The notes: generated by a model from the sequence alone, not told the origin. A stretch of 64,000 nucleotides of DNA from Agarophyton chilense (GCA_030374765.1 JARGXX010000001.1:1302001-1366000), one strand, 5' to 3'. Shown: positions 10,828 to 22,785, numbered from the stretch's first letter. Made by a program: numbers and translations.

Positions 10828-12936
10828 GTGGTACTTTTCCATCGGTATCGCGCGATGCCGGACTGGCCTTATAAGCCCGTCGGATATGCCGTTCTCCTTC
10901 CGGACTTTTTCGCTTCCGTCGGTCGTCCTATTCACTTCCCGGCGAACCAGCCTGTGGGCAGCAACACCATGATTTCGAACAACCAAGCGGGGAGGTCCTC
11001 GGGATACCAAGTGGCTTACGAACGTCCCGCAGACCGCTATGATCATACCATCAGACGGAATCCGAGGGCAGTGCGTCATGCCATTTTACCGTCCTCTGTG
11101 GGAGAATACCAGCGGTTTTTTCATGTGTATCCCGACGCCCGAAGGTTTGCCAAGAAACCCGATTTCCGGAGGGGCAGCAAGAAAGCGCGCAGCGTCTCTT
11201 GGTATATCCGATGGTTGCATTGTTCTGCGGATCTGCGTTCGGAGACGCGATATCGCACCCTCATCCAAGAGGACATGCCATACGTCCGCTGCGAGGAGGA
11301 AGCCGAATACCAATTCAGGGTGAAAAAACTCCTCTCGGATCTAAACACGGGGTTCATCTCCCCTCATGTGCGCTTTCCTCCGGCTGGTCACAACGTCTTG
11401 GCGCTTATTTGCTTCCGGCCGCCGTATGACTGCTTGTTCTGCATTTCCAACCGGATCTATTGGAACGAGATGCACGAGCCCGATGGTCGTCTGTGTCAAT
11501 CCCTGGGGTTCCTCTTTTCTTGGCACCAAGTGGAGTTTCACGACATGAGCGCAGACAAACGCCTTCCGTTGTACCTCTCCCTTCCCCACGAGGATGAAAA
11601 CCAATGGGCCATATATTGGCGTGTCGCACCGCTCCTTCTGGTTCCCACGCCGTCCGTAGTGGCGTACCACTCGTCCCAACTCATGGGCGATGACAATGTC
11701 CGAAGGCCGTAGCTGTCTTGGCAGGTACTCTTCGTTGAGTTTGGCGTGATGTCCCTTATGGCCTTCCTGGATACCGCGAAGTACGGAATCCGAAGTAATG
11801 TTCGTTCGGAAGAATGGAGGGTGTGGTACGATGAGAACATACCTGGTCCTCGAGGTCGCCTAATCCCACTCCCAGACATCATGATCCGTTTCCTAAGGAA
11901 CTTCGGCATCCATAATATCTTCCGTGAAACCCAATTCGACGTCGAGGAGACCGAGGCCCTTTTGGATCATGTCCTACAGGTGGAGTGGGGCAAGACTCCC
12001 GGGTTCCATTGGTATGACTGGGATACTGACTCGTTCACGCCGATTCCGCTGCATCCGCAGGGTCGGGACGACGCTCGTGCCTATACCGCCAAGCCTTTGA
12101 AAAATCAACCATCGTACATTCCTAGTCGTCATGTGCCCGACTATTATCCGAAGGCCATTGGTTTCGTTCCTCTGTGCTTCGAGCCTGATGTAGAAGCCAC
12201 GCCGTTGGTTCCTGCTGGTATGTCCGACGGAGAATCCTTCGGTGAAGATCCTTTCGACCTACTGGTGGAGGGCGTTCATCCTCCCGTGGAGTCCGCTGTT
12301 GTGTTGCCGACCGCTTCCCCTCCTCCAGCTCCTCCGGGCGCTGCTCCTCAGGGTGACCTCTCGTATGAGCCGTCCGTCGCCCAGGTGGACATTCCTCCTG
12401 GCGAGGTTACTGTCGAACAAAAAAGTCCTGTAGGCGTGGCACTTGCTCAAACGTCCACTGGGAGCGTCGACATCGCTCCGTCCTCCCCATTGCCAAACTT
12501 TCCTGCTTCGGTCAAGGCTGCAGCCGCGGATCTCCGTCATGTCTGCCGTATCGTCGGTATTACGGCCTCGATGGACATTGCGACAGTCCTGATGGGAGCC
12601 TGCTCCTGGGCACGTCGCTCGGCTCGCTACGCCGCGGTTGTCCAACAGGGTCAGGATCTGAAGACCACCATGGTCAATATCCTGCAGTAGAATGTACAGG
12701 CGATGTCCCAGAGGGTTACTGCCGACTTGGATGCCCAGTATGGTCAAAATTTGAGTGACCGGGAGGCTTTCGATGGTGACCATAATTCCTCGGGCGAATC
12801 TCCACCGACGAAGTGTGCTCGGCTCGCTGGGGCCTGTTCTGGTGGTCCAGTAGGCTGCTCGGGTAACCCTAGTCCCGGTTTTGCTCCTACAGGTTCCAAT
12901 GAGGACGACGGAGTTACTCCTGCGCCGCCCCAGTGA
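10828..12936 (+). CDS. Antisense accessory ORF of element B, unknown function
   Basis: A plus-strand coding stretch of about 2.1 kb (about 700 codons, with roughly two breaks) lies between the chromodomain and the 3' LTR of B and runs opposite to gag-pol. It is too long and too regular in composition to be chance. The N-terminal half is rich in Arg, His, Trp and Tyr, suggesting a folded domain. The middle is Pro/Ala-rich, and the C-terminal part is helical and then disordered. I recognise no domain. Element C has a shorter Pro-rich ORF in the same position and orientation. Antisense genes near the 3' LTR are known in some plant Ty3/Gypsy elements, but I cannot show homology to them. It is part of a fossil element. 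Confidence 0.55.
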
Positions 12937-13249
12937 GTCCTGTTGGTGTTTGAAGTGCTTCCGCGACCCTCGAGTTCATGGTGAGGGCTGTTCTACCTCT
13001 CTTAGTTGTCAAATAAATTTACGCTTGTGCTTTCCTGAAGTCGTTCTTGTTTGTCAAACGTGCGCGTCCCTGGACGGCGTCCAACATTGAGAGTGTCGCC
13101 GGTCTTCCTCAGGTGTCGCCGAGGATTGGCATTGTTTCTGGATGCGGGCGCTCCAGCGAACCGTCGTGTTGGGAGGCGTTTTGGTATTACACGGGCCAAT
13201 GGTTGCCCCCTCCTAACGGCTGCGCTCCGTGTGGCCGATTCTGCGCCAA

Positions 13250-13400
13250 AAGCGGGCGATAAAATTAGCTGGAATGGTTTGAGGCTCTTGCCAAGTGTCT
13301 TCCTCAGGTTTGTAGCCGAACCAACAGACTCGAAAGCTCATAGTTCCATCTTCTCCCCGACCGGAGGAGATGATGCCCTCAATCACGTACTCCGGTTGGT
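13250..13400 (-). pseudogene. Chromodomain of element B
   Basis: Read on the minus strand this gives EYVIEGIISS followed by MSFRVCWFGYKPEEDTWQEP. That is the classic chromodomain pattern: aromatic cage residues, a W-x-G-Y strand, then D-T-W-E/Q-P. Chromodomains at the end of Ty3/Gypsy integrase guide insertion toward marked chromatin. Element A lost this part. Confidence 0.75.
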
Positions 13401-13779
13401 ATTAATTTTCCGGCAGGAGAGTGTGGTCCAGAAGGTCGAATCAATCGGATTCGGTTGCAAGAGATAGGACGTCGTTGTTAGCATTGGCCATCGGGTCCAT
13501 GGTGCTATTCGGGTCTGCCGGAACTGCCTTGGGGGTGTGTGTACTTGAGACTCGACCGGAGGTCTTAGTGATTCCGTTGGGCCAAAGGACTGGGACGTTG
13601 GTGATACGGGGGAGCTGGGGGCTCGTGTCACCCGATCAATAGATACAGTGTCCTGTAGGCCGTCAATGAGTAACGTAATGGTGTGTTGATTGGCCTTAAG
13701 GACTTTGTACGGTCCAGTGGAGCGGGGTAATAGCTTCCGCGTAGTTTCCTCGAGTTCCTCACTGTCCTTAGGAAGCTGG

Positions 13780-16700
13780 TCCAGGTAAACCAGGTCTCCT
13801 TTCCAAAATGTCGGTGTATTTCAAACGGCTTTGTCGAAATTGTTCTTGTAGCGCCGTCGGGCTTTGGTTAGTACAGTTCTGGCCGATTGGATAATGCCGT
13901 CGATGCGTCGGCGCAAGTAGCGCTTCGCCTGCGTAGGAGTCATTCCTTCGCTCATGTCCTGAGGCATGATAGACTCCTGCATGTCAACAGCTATCGGCGG
14001 TGGCGATCTCGTCAGCGTTAAATAAAAAGTTTTTGTCTCCGTGGACGCGTGTAACTGCTTGTAGTAGGCATAAACCAGTGGCTCAACTTAGTCGTCCCAG
14101 TCTAATTGGTGCTCTGATACGTAGTGTGCCAATCGTTCTGGAAGGGTGCGTTTGAAGCGTTCGCCTTGGCCATTGGTCTGTGGGTGGCGCGCAGTGGTGG
14201 TTATGTGTTTGATACCTAAAGTAGCACCAACGTGCGAAAAGAGTTTGGATACAAACTGGCTGCCATTATCCGTAAGGAGGTAGAGTGGCATTCCTTAAGG
14301 ATATACCCATTGGGACAAGAATTCTGTGGTGACATCCGTTGCTGCTGTCTTTCCTAGAGTTAGGGCTCGGACAAGTTTGGAAAACCTATCGGTCACTACC
14401 ACGACAAACCTTTTCCCGTGGGACGACCTCGGCAAAGGTCCAAGTATAACCAATGCGACAAATTTCAGCAGGCCTGCGGCGGGGAAAAGTTTCAATTTTG
14501 GCCTGATAGTTGGCACGAGACCCTCGAATTTGTGCACACGAAGGGCAGTTCCGTGCGGTTTGCCATAGGTCCTGCGCCATTAGTGGCCAGTAGAAGAACT
14601 TCCTTAGGGCCTGGTACATTCGTCGGCCTCTACGGTAACCAGCCAAGCGAAGAAAACGGGCGAGGTATATCAATCGCGTCCTCAGTGACCTTTGTACTAC
14701 CCGTTGCAGTGCGCCATCCAGTGGTGAGTGGCGACACAGTAGTCCAATTCGGTCATAGTCGAATAGGCATCCAGGGGTTCCTACCAATTGGGCCTTTTCC
14801 TTGCAGTACTCTTTTTCGACCTGCGCTTGTAAAAGCTCCTCTATAGTTATAGGGAGGCGCTCTTTTTTCTCTGGGGCTACCGCGATAACCTGAGGTGGTG
14901 TCGAATTGGGTGGTACCATCTCCCAGTCCAATAAGTAGACTTCATTCTCCTTTGCCTCAGGATCATCCGCTTTGACCTTACCCATAAGGCAGTTCGGTTG
15001 CGTATAAACCTGAGGTCCATCATCTGTGAAAGGAGTAGGAATGAGGTCGTCCAATGGCGTGTAATCAGTTCCGTCGGTAATGATTCGCCAGGGAGCCTCT
15101 GCTGCCTGGTGCTTGATGCCTGGCCGGTAGGTGATATTATAGTCACACTCTGACAGCCTAAGTCGCCAACGAGCGGAGTGACTTGATGCATTGGTCATAT
15201 TGAGTAACCAGCGGAGTGAATCGTGGTCTGTCCTCATGGTAAACCTAGTTCCCTCGAGGTATGGACGGAGTTTCAATACGGACCACACGATGGCGAGGCC
15301 TTCCTTGTCAGTAGTGCTGTGGTTTTGCTCCGCGCTGGTGAGCGTTGTGCTCCAGTATCCAATAGGTCGATAATCCTTTGGTGTATCTTGTTCCTGTAGC
15401 ACTGGAAATCCCACTTGGACATCAGAAGCGTCTGTGTCCAAGAAAAAGGGCCTATTGGGTTTTTATGTAAAGCCAGTATGGGTGGTTTTAGCAATTTGTC
15501 CTTTAGGGTCTGAAATGCCTGATATTGGTCCTCGGTAAGGCATTCAAACTCCAAAGGTGTTTCCTTCTTCAAAATTGCGTTGAGAGGGGCCGGGATGATA
15601 GCAAATCCTTGGACAAAACTTTGGTAGACATTGCACAAGCCCAAACAGGATCGTAGTTCCGTGTGGGTTCTGGGAGTTTTCGCCTGGGGTATCGCATCCG
15701 TGGTCCATTTTTCTACCTTTAAATTTCCTGGGAGGAAGAAGTGACCGAGAATCTCCACTAAGGCCTGAAAGAAGGCGTATTTGCAGCGTTTCAGTGTTAC
15801 TCCGACGTCCAGGAGGATTGTAAGCACCGTTCTCACGTGGTGAATGTGTTCTTTCACTGTTCGGGAGAAGATTGTTACATCATTTAGATATACCTGGGCG
15901 AATTTCCATTTGACTCTAGACCGTTTGATATCCATTACCCGTTGGAAGGTCACTGGCGCATTCTTTAAACCAAAGGGCATACGAGTAAATCTAAACACAC
16001 CTTCGTGGGTGGTGAAGGTTCTCAGCGCTCTTGCATACTCAGCGATAGGGATTTGCCAATATCTGGAATCAGCGTCCGGTGTGTTGAATACGGCTGCTAC
16101 ACCTAAGGAATATAGAAAGTCGTCCGTACGGGGTATCGGGTATGAGTCCCTCTAGGTTACTGTGTTCAGCTTCCCTTAGTCGACACAGAACCTGACGGAG
16201 CCATACTTCAAAGCCGTGAGGACAAGGGGACTTGCCCATTCGGATTGGTTAGGAGGCGCCGGCTTTATGACGTGAGCTTTGCGCATTTTGTCCATCTCGT
16301 CGGCGACAATTTCCCTACCGTTCGGGCATGTACGGTATGGGTGCTGGAACTGTGGTCTAGCATCATCCTGAAGGTCAATTTGGTGTGGAGTGGCTCTAAT
16401 TCTTTCCAATCTACCTGACCACATGGTCTGGTATTCCCTGAGGAGATCAATTACCTGGAGCGTATAGGATTCGAAATCTGCGCCGATAGTCACTGTCTCC
16501 TCCCAAGAGTTGATGTCCTCGTCAGAAGTTGTAGTTGAAAGGTTATCCAAATGGGCCTCCATAGTGGCCGCAGAGGCACTTAGAGTGATGCCAATCACTG
16601 TACCTTTAGGTAACCGTACGGGCCTATCTTGGATGTTGCTGACCTTGACCAAGAAAGTCCTGTTGCGGCGGATGTCCATTAATCCATTGGCCATTAAGAT

Positions 16701-17378
16701 GAGTTGTTTCAGAACCGTTTTCGGGTGGTTCTGAATCGTTACGAGACCTGAGATCTGGGAATTGACCGATACAGCGATTTAAGTCATCGGGGGTATCGTT
16801 ATGGTCTTTGAGACGCGAACATTATTGAACTTGATATCTTTGGAGATAATTGCCCGTTTGCGGTTAGCTTCTGGCCCTGGGGAGGAACCAGTTATGGAGA
16901 TGGAAGGTGCGCGGTAGAACGCGAATTTTTTAAGGCCTGCATAAATGGCCCTGATGTATCGATCGATAAAGGAGGTTCCTAGGGTTACCTTAGCGCTCAA
17001 ATTAGGACATACAGGGAGGCACGTGTGAAGTTTTCATTGTCCTAATCGTAGGTAAAGTGGTACTATTCCTTTAATTTCCATTGATCTACGTGACGCATCG
17101 GTAATCCTTGGGATCTTCCTTGCCTGAACGAACTTGTGCCAGTCTAATGAGAGTAGCTTAGTATGGACCATATTCGGACCAGCGCCTGTGTCCAATACAA
17201 TTGTGGTCACTCGAGAGTTGTTGGAACGAAGTCCCACGATTACTCGAACTTTATAGTTCTCTTTCCTGATGATACAGACGAGGTTGTCACTGTGTTCCAA
17301 GTGTGGTTCATCCTGAGAAGTCCGTCGTGGATTGTTTGTATTGGGAGGTGAGGAGCTCCCCGGCTCATCACCGTCCAA
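13780..17378 (-). pseudogene. pol region of element B (PR-RT-RH-INT)
   Basis: The inverted counterpart of the pol of A: protease near 17,200, reverse transcriptase near 15,300-16,690, RNase H near 15,000-15,440, integrase near 14,080-14,850. Positions in A and B add up to a constant 23,538 over more than 4 kb, so the copies hardly differ by insertion or deletion there. The RNase H/integrase part differs from A at about one residue in 350. Similarity drops abruptly below about 13,840. The region is broken. Confidence 0.8.
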
Positions 17379-18639
17379 TTGGTTGAGGCATGGGCTTAAA
17401 GAGGCAGGACTTGCCTCGGGTCGTTTCTCTAGGAGTTTTCCGATGGGGTTTCCGTTTCTTCCTGAGGATAAGGTTCTTCCACGGGGTCGTCCGTAGGATC
17501 TACAATGGCGTGGACCTGTGGGGCTTTGATCGGAGAATCCGGACGCGTGGCATAGCGTGAGATTCCAGGGGTCCCTGTAGTTCGTTGCTATGCCCTGTTA
17601 AACATTCCTTCGGATCTCCGCACCCTGTTATTCTCTTCCCTTAAGGCTAGGAGGTTTTTTAGGGCGTCCTCAGGTAGATACCTCGTGCAGTCACAAGGTG
17701 GTGCCATGGAAAGGCAGAGGAAGCAAGCCCTTGGGGCGCGAACGAAAACGGCCTTGCGGGGCGGGAAGGGAGAATACTTGGGTGTGGGTTGTCCAGTGGT
17801 CGCTGTACTTCCCTGGGAGGTATACGATGGGGGCCCAGACGAAGGAGCACTGAAATTGACCGCGAAGACATCTCTCTAGTCGGCATAATGGAGTGATGAA
17901 TCCATGTCCGATTCAGTAGAGCCAACCAAATGGGCCCGGATTGGTTTACGCAATGGAGTTGCGTGTCCTCTGAATATATCAGCATTGCGCTTGGAAGTCC
18001 TGTAGATTTTCCCATAAACTTCGGCGTAAGTGACGAGCCGTCGGAAGGAGTATTGAAGGTTTTCCGTGTGGAAATTGCGGACATGTGTACGAATGGTAGG
18101 GAGCAGTCCCGTGATGATGGGGCGTTGAAAACGTCCTTCGGAGAATACGTTTCCACTTCTGTAGGCCTTCTTCCATAGGTCGTTTGCGAAAGCCGAGTCG
18201 GTCTTCTTGGAGCTCTCCCTAAAGGAAATTACATCCTAGTGGGCATCCTTTATAACCTCAATCACGGCATATGTTCCCAAGAGGTAATGAAAAACCTAAG
18301 GATATGACATGAGGACGTCAAGGTCGTGAGCATCCACGAGGTCAGTTGTGCAAGATATCTTCGAAACCACTCGGTCACGCGGCTGTCCTGTAAGGAAGAA
18401 TTGGAAAAGGTACAGAGCGGTGCCCTCGTGGACACCGTTCTGATCACAGGCCGTACGGAACAAACTAAGAATCCTAAGGACAGTAATGGGATGGAAACCC
18501 GAGAACTTGTCAGTAATGCTCAGTTGCATCCGTTTGGCCCATTTGGCGACTCTTCGAGCCACCGAACCAGAATATGTCGGAGACCTGTCGGCCAATCGGT
18601 AGTTCCGGTAGTCTAAAACCTTATGGAAAAGTTCGTTTG

Positions 18640-19662
18640 TCGTTGTCAGTGTGTCAGTGGTTTGAGGCCTTAAAAGGCAGCCTCATCCATTTCCGAGTCG
18701 GTCGTTTTGGTTGAGGCCGATTCGGAATCACTCGTGTCCTATTGGTCTCTTCTTTTGCTCTTTCTGTTCTTCTTTCTCCTCCCGTTACTTCGTTTCTTTT
18801 CAGCGGACTGGGGACCTAAAGGATCGATCTCTCGATTAAATCAGATGGAATTTTGAGGTCGCTGTATCTCATATTGCCCTTTGGGTTGAGCAATCTGTCT
18901 CTCTTCTAGACGCGGAGCCTCTCTTCTGCTCCTAGATAGTCTTTCTATTGGATTTTATTGATGGTGTTCCCAGCGAGGGGCGAGTAATACCGCCACTCCG
19001 GGGGGGTCCGTAGGGGGTTGCCATTTAGAAGCCGGATGGTTGACTTGTGGAGTGGTCCTAAGCACCGCTTTGCCTGACTGGCCGGTGACTGCTCCTTGAA
19101 CGGCATGTAGGAGGGTGTCTATGAATAACTCAGACTCCAAAACTTTAGGGAGTATTCTCGTAATGAGGTAGTCCGTATGATCAGCGATCGCCGTAGCGAG
19201 TCGTTTGTCCACAATAGAATCCACATGGACTGAGCAGAGGTCACGGAGACGGGGCCAGAGAAGGTCGGCAAGCCCTGCCCGAATGTTTTCTCTAATTCCT
19301 TCGGTATTACGGGGTTCTCCTTGGAGTGTCTCTGGCCTAGAGGTGGCCCTGGTGAGGCGTTCTCGTAAACTCGGGGCCACCGTGGGTTCTCGGCGAATCC
19401 TTTAGGGGTTGTCCAGGGGAGGCAGCACTGCTTGCGGCTGGCTTCTCGTGCTCCTGCGGTCGCTAATAGTATCAACCTGTGGTTCAGGCGACACCTTCGG
19501 CGTTGCAGTGGCAACTTGTCCTGTTCTAGGAGTCCTATGGTCTGGTCGGTTGGGGGTGTTTCCTGCATCTATAATGGCGGTTTCTTCTGTACTTTTGGTC
19601 CGTCGGGGAATTAAACCAACGGCTAGAATCCGTAAAATTCTTCTTTCCAGTGGTCCGCTCAA
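18640..19662 (-). pseudogene. gag-like region of element B
   Basis: The homologue of the Gag-like region of A, sharing RERLTRATSRP and RLATAIADHTDYLI-type segments but only about 70% identical. The contrast with the nearly identical pol marks the outer edge of the converted tract near 18,640. It is a fossil. Confidence 0.65.
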
Positions 19663-19674
19663 TTATTTTTAAGG

Positions 19675-19694
19675 GATTCTAAGTCGGGAGACCA
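19675..19694 (-). other. Primer binding site of element B
   Basis: On the plus strand this reads GATTCTAAGTCGGGAGACCA, which equals a tRNA 3' end. It is three bases from the LTR and is shared with elements A and C. Confidence 0.7.
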
Positions 19695-19697
19695 AAA

Positions 19698-20132
19698 TGT
19701 AACTCAATGACTGGTGGGTCAGCATACTGGTCTCAACCTGAGGTAGCGTGGTAGAGCGGGTCCTAAGGTTCTTATCCTTGACGGTGGCACTCCCAGAGTA
19801 TTTTGTGCAATGGGCGGGCTTTTACTGCGTAGTCATACAGTTCGGAGCTACGGAAACGATGGCTTGAAGACCAATTGTTGGAACTAATGTACCAAAGGGG
19901 GTAATTTAGTATCCTAATGGTGCCTCCTTGATTCTAAGGGAGAAGCGTCACTCGAGCCAAGTAAATATCGATTGCGAGGCGCTAGGATCTCCCTGGCACT
20001 GTAAATATACACAAAATAAAATGAACATTTGTCTCAATATGTCCAGCGAAGGTCGGCCAGTCCACGTGGCGTCTGTTAGATACCTCAGGCCCTGGCGGCT
20101 TACAAGACTCAACCGTAACCGTTGCTCCTCCA
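19698..20132 (-). repeat. 5' LTR of element B
   Basis: About 435 bp, homologous along its length to 9998-10441 in the same orientation and to 3373-3816 in inverted orientation, but only about 80% identical to either. The adjacent primer binding site makes it the 5' LTR. Confidence 0.8.
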
Positions 20133-20663
20133 AACTCCCTAAAAAAGTTACACTACATCCTTAGGATACAACCTCCGTAAACTGTATTCAAAATAGACCG
20201 TCGACTTTTGTCGACGAGCACGAGAAGATCCAATATAATACATACCTAAAAAACTCCCCATTGATTTCTATTGATATTAAAGAGCACGATGTTGTATATT
20301 GAGCTACACCAAGAAGGTATTGTCGACACGTATTATACCTGGATGGTTGCCGGCATGCGCGATGTACTACAGTTGTTTATTTAGCAATTATTGTAGCTTA
20401 TCGTTAATTTAGTATTAGATAGATAGGATTAAATAGATAGGGAGGCGCAACTCAAGGGCACCTCCCGTGGCCATGTGGCGAGGAGCGCCACCATAGGTCC
20501 GGTGACTGGTTAGAGATATATATTCACAAAGCATGGCCACCACGGTCACTATTAAAAAGTCAAGCACCTGCTGGACTACTCTTACCCCTTTTGGTTTCTA
20601 CAGTCGACCACGAGGGCAAGTCTATTGTCCTTACGGTTTTCCGGACCCGCGTTCGCTGTGCAT
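20133..20663. other. Interval between B and C with possible solo LTR remnant
   Basis: No gene is seen. The stretch 20290-20528 begins TGTTGTATATTGAG and ends TATATATTCACA, which resembles a short LTR left on its own, but matching target duplications are absent. From 20533 an open frame runs up to the C insertion point and could be the start of an older interrupted gene or element. Confidence 0.3.
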
Positions 20664-21576
20664 TGTGGAGCAAAACCCGGCGACGGGAAGTGCTCTCAAG
20701 GTGTTCGAAGCCTTGCTCCCTGGGGGAGGCAGACTCAGAGACAGAGCCCTCCGTTCCACCCGTAGTGTGGGGTGTAACTCCCACGGGGGATTCCGGCAGT
20801 ACCGACGGAGGTGAGGGGTAGAAACCGTTGGATCGGAAATGGGTATGGGTATCCCAAAGAATGGGGAAAATCCGGCGAAGAGGAAAAACGGGGCGAGGGT
20901 CGGGCACTAACAAGCACCGGACCCGAGAACCAGAAAAGGGGCGAAACAACAAAAGAAACCCAATACAGGGGCGAAAACCTGTCCTCGAAAGGAAACACAA
21001 AAAGCACGCAACAAGTAAGCAGAACCCCCACGGGGTATCGTGCACGCAGGTCGTCTGAGCGGTCCCAAGGGGGTGGTTGCACGGAACCCAAACGTGGGCA
21101 CTCTCCAAGTGGAGCCGTGTCCCTACGCAGGCGTTGCTAACCAGAGCCCGTTCCGGGTTGTAAGGCCGAAACGATGGCGCCGAAGAACCTCTAAAGGTAT
21201 CGAAGACCAACCTTGGTTACCATTTTCTTTGAGCTCGGACTGTCAGATCTCAACTCCCTAAGTAGGGCCCACTAACTAAACTCTACAGTAGTGCACACCT
21301 GCTCAGGGCCATACACGTGGAGATCCCATTGTCAGGGCCCAAAAATTCAACGTTCTAACAAATATCCGAAAAATCGGTGCCAAATTAAGCCACGTGTATC
21401 ACGGGGCCAATCCAACCATGGGCCATCCGAATTTTCCCTTATAATCGAAATATAACCGGAAAACCGTGCCACCTCAGCACACCTTAGAGGGGATCATAAT
21501 CATAACCCTCGGAGGGTTCAATCCTCATTCTATGAGTTGCATCTTCAAGTATCCCTTGACTGGGCGTTGCTCTACA
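20664..21576 (-). repeat. 3' LTR of element C
   Basis: 913 bp, TG...CA on the minus strand, with about 97% identity to 30585-31499. A purine tract lies directly next to it at 21577-21590. Confidence 0.9.
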
Positions 21577-21590
21577 TCTCCCCCTCCTTA
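21577..21590 (-). other. Polypurine tract of element C
   Basis: The minus strand reads AAGGAGGGGGAGA next to the TGTAGAG start of the 3' LTR, the standard plus-strand priming position. Confidence 0.7.
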
Positions 21591-21655
21591 AGACGAGGAA
21601 GAACATTCCGAGCCACGGGTGTCTAACTTTCCGATCACTATACATACTTCTCCCA

Positions 21656-22550
21656 ATGGGGTCCTTCACCACTTCTGAGGATCGCCACAAAACCGGCACA
21701 TCGGTACAACTTTCTTCTACTCCTCCGACTTTCGGCGATACGCAACTTCTCGCAACAGCAGTCTCAACCAACCCTCTCAAGGGAATGAACCCATACGTCA
21801 CCAACCCACTCTCGGGGCCGTCGGCCTCCGCGCCGGCGGACAACGAAGCTCCCCAGCAGGGTGGAGATTTCTCCGATGCTACGGACCATCATGCGTCAGA
21901 TCAAACTTGTCCCAGCGTTGGGTTCGGTCAGCAACGTGCAAGACCTGTATCCAATCTTGGACGTGATCGACAACACCCAATGGGATCGAGTTCCAGTGGA
22001 AAATCAGCCCGCAGGGGAAGGATCCGCGCGAGACAAGTCTCCTGGCCGGTACGATCCGGGCTCCGGTAACTGGGTCTATTACAATCCCTTCGAAGGGGTT
22101 CGCATCAGCGCGGCGCAAGCACGGGCGCTGATGGACTCGCCTCGACCGATGCAGGTGGGACACCCGACGGGGTTCATTTACACCGACGATTACGAGTACG
22201 AGCCTCCAGTAGACCTGGACGATCCAGCGTTGGATAACGACATGCCAGCTCCTAGTGGAGTACTCCCTGTGGAGCCATCTGCACCCTTCCAACCAGTGGG
22301 AACGACCTCAGCTGCGGCGGCGAATGCATCCGGTGGCGGTCCATCTGCTCCCCCCGGGTGGGGTGTGAACCTTGCGCAGGCGCCGGTTGCCACTCCGCAA
22401 GCGGATAGTGTGCGACAAGGCCTCTTGAACGCGGGCATTCCGATTCCCCCGGGTATGACGGATGTGAGCCAGATGTTGGCTTTCGCCTCGGCGTACCATC
22501 AGGGTCAGAATCCCAACGGTGGGGCGGGTCCCTCCTCGGGCTTTCCGTAG
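21656..22550 (+). CDS. Antisense accessory ORF of element C, unknown function
   Basis: Plus-strand coding sequence between the chromodomain and the 3' LTR, opposite in direction to gag-pol. The main frame, 21861-22550, gives about 229 residues rich in Pro, Gly, Ala and Asp, including a W-x-Y-Y-N-P segment and a disordered C-terminus. A second overlapping frame starts at 21656, so the ORF may be broken once. No known domain is recognised. Position, orientation and a Trp/Tyr segment followed by a Pro-rich tail resemble the antisense ORF of element B, but sequence similarity is weak by eye. It is part of a fossil element. Confidence 0.5.
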
Positions 22551-22599
22551 TTCCGCCTTCGGGTAATTGTAGAGTCCATAGCTTGGCGACAATAGTAAA

Positions 22600-22785
22600 C
22601 TTCTGATATTTGCATAACTTCTTTTCTTCTTCCTTCCTAGGATTTTACCTTCTACTTCATCTTCTTCATTCCTTCTTAGGACCTTCTTCATCTTCGTCTT
22701 CATCTTCTTCCCTTCCTAGGGTCCAATCTTCTTCTTAATCTTCTTCTCCACTTCGTGGGTCTTCTTTTCCTTTTTCATCATAAAC
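22600..22785 (+). repeat. Pyrimidine-rich CTT/TTC tract
   Basis: A run of nearly 190 bases is dominated by CTT, TTC and CCTTCC on the plus strand, with the motif CCTTCCTAGG-like recurring at intervals. It lies where the antisense ORF and the pol of element C end toward each other. Such mirror-like purine/pyrimidine tracts can form triplex DNA. Confidence 0.6.

Larger units (their letters stand above)
9998..20132 (-). mobile_element. Ty3/Gypsy chromodomain retroelement B, fossil
   Basis: A minus-strand element of about 10.1 kb. In its own direction it has 5' LTR (19698-20132), primer binding site (19675-19694), gag (about 18640-19660), pol (about 13780-17380), chromodomain (about 13250-13400), a long ORF on the opposite strand (about 10830-12940), a polypurine tract (10442-10456) and 3' LTR (9998-10441). 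The chromodomain places it among chromoviruses. It is broken, with ten or more interruptions, many shared with A. The two LTRs differ by about 20%, so either the insertion is old or the element is a recombinant. The flanking five bases on each side do not match. Confidence 0.8.

Noticed and set aside
14418-14846. 142-codon open frame on the plus strand opposite the integrase of B, and its twin at 8692-9120 in A
   Set aside because: It is a mirror of the integrase coding sequence; the twin exists only because A and B are near-identical copies.
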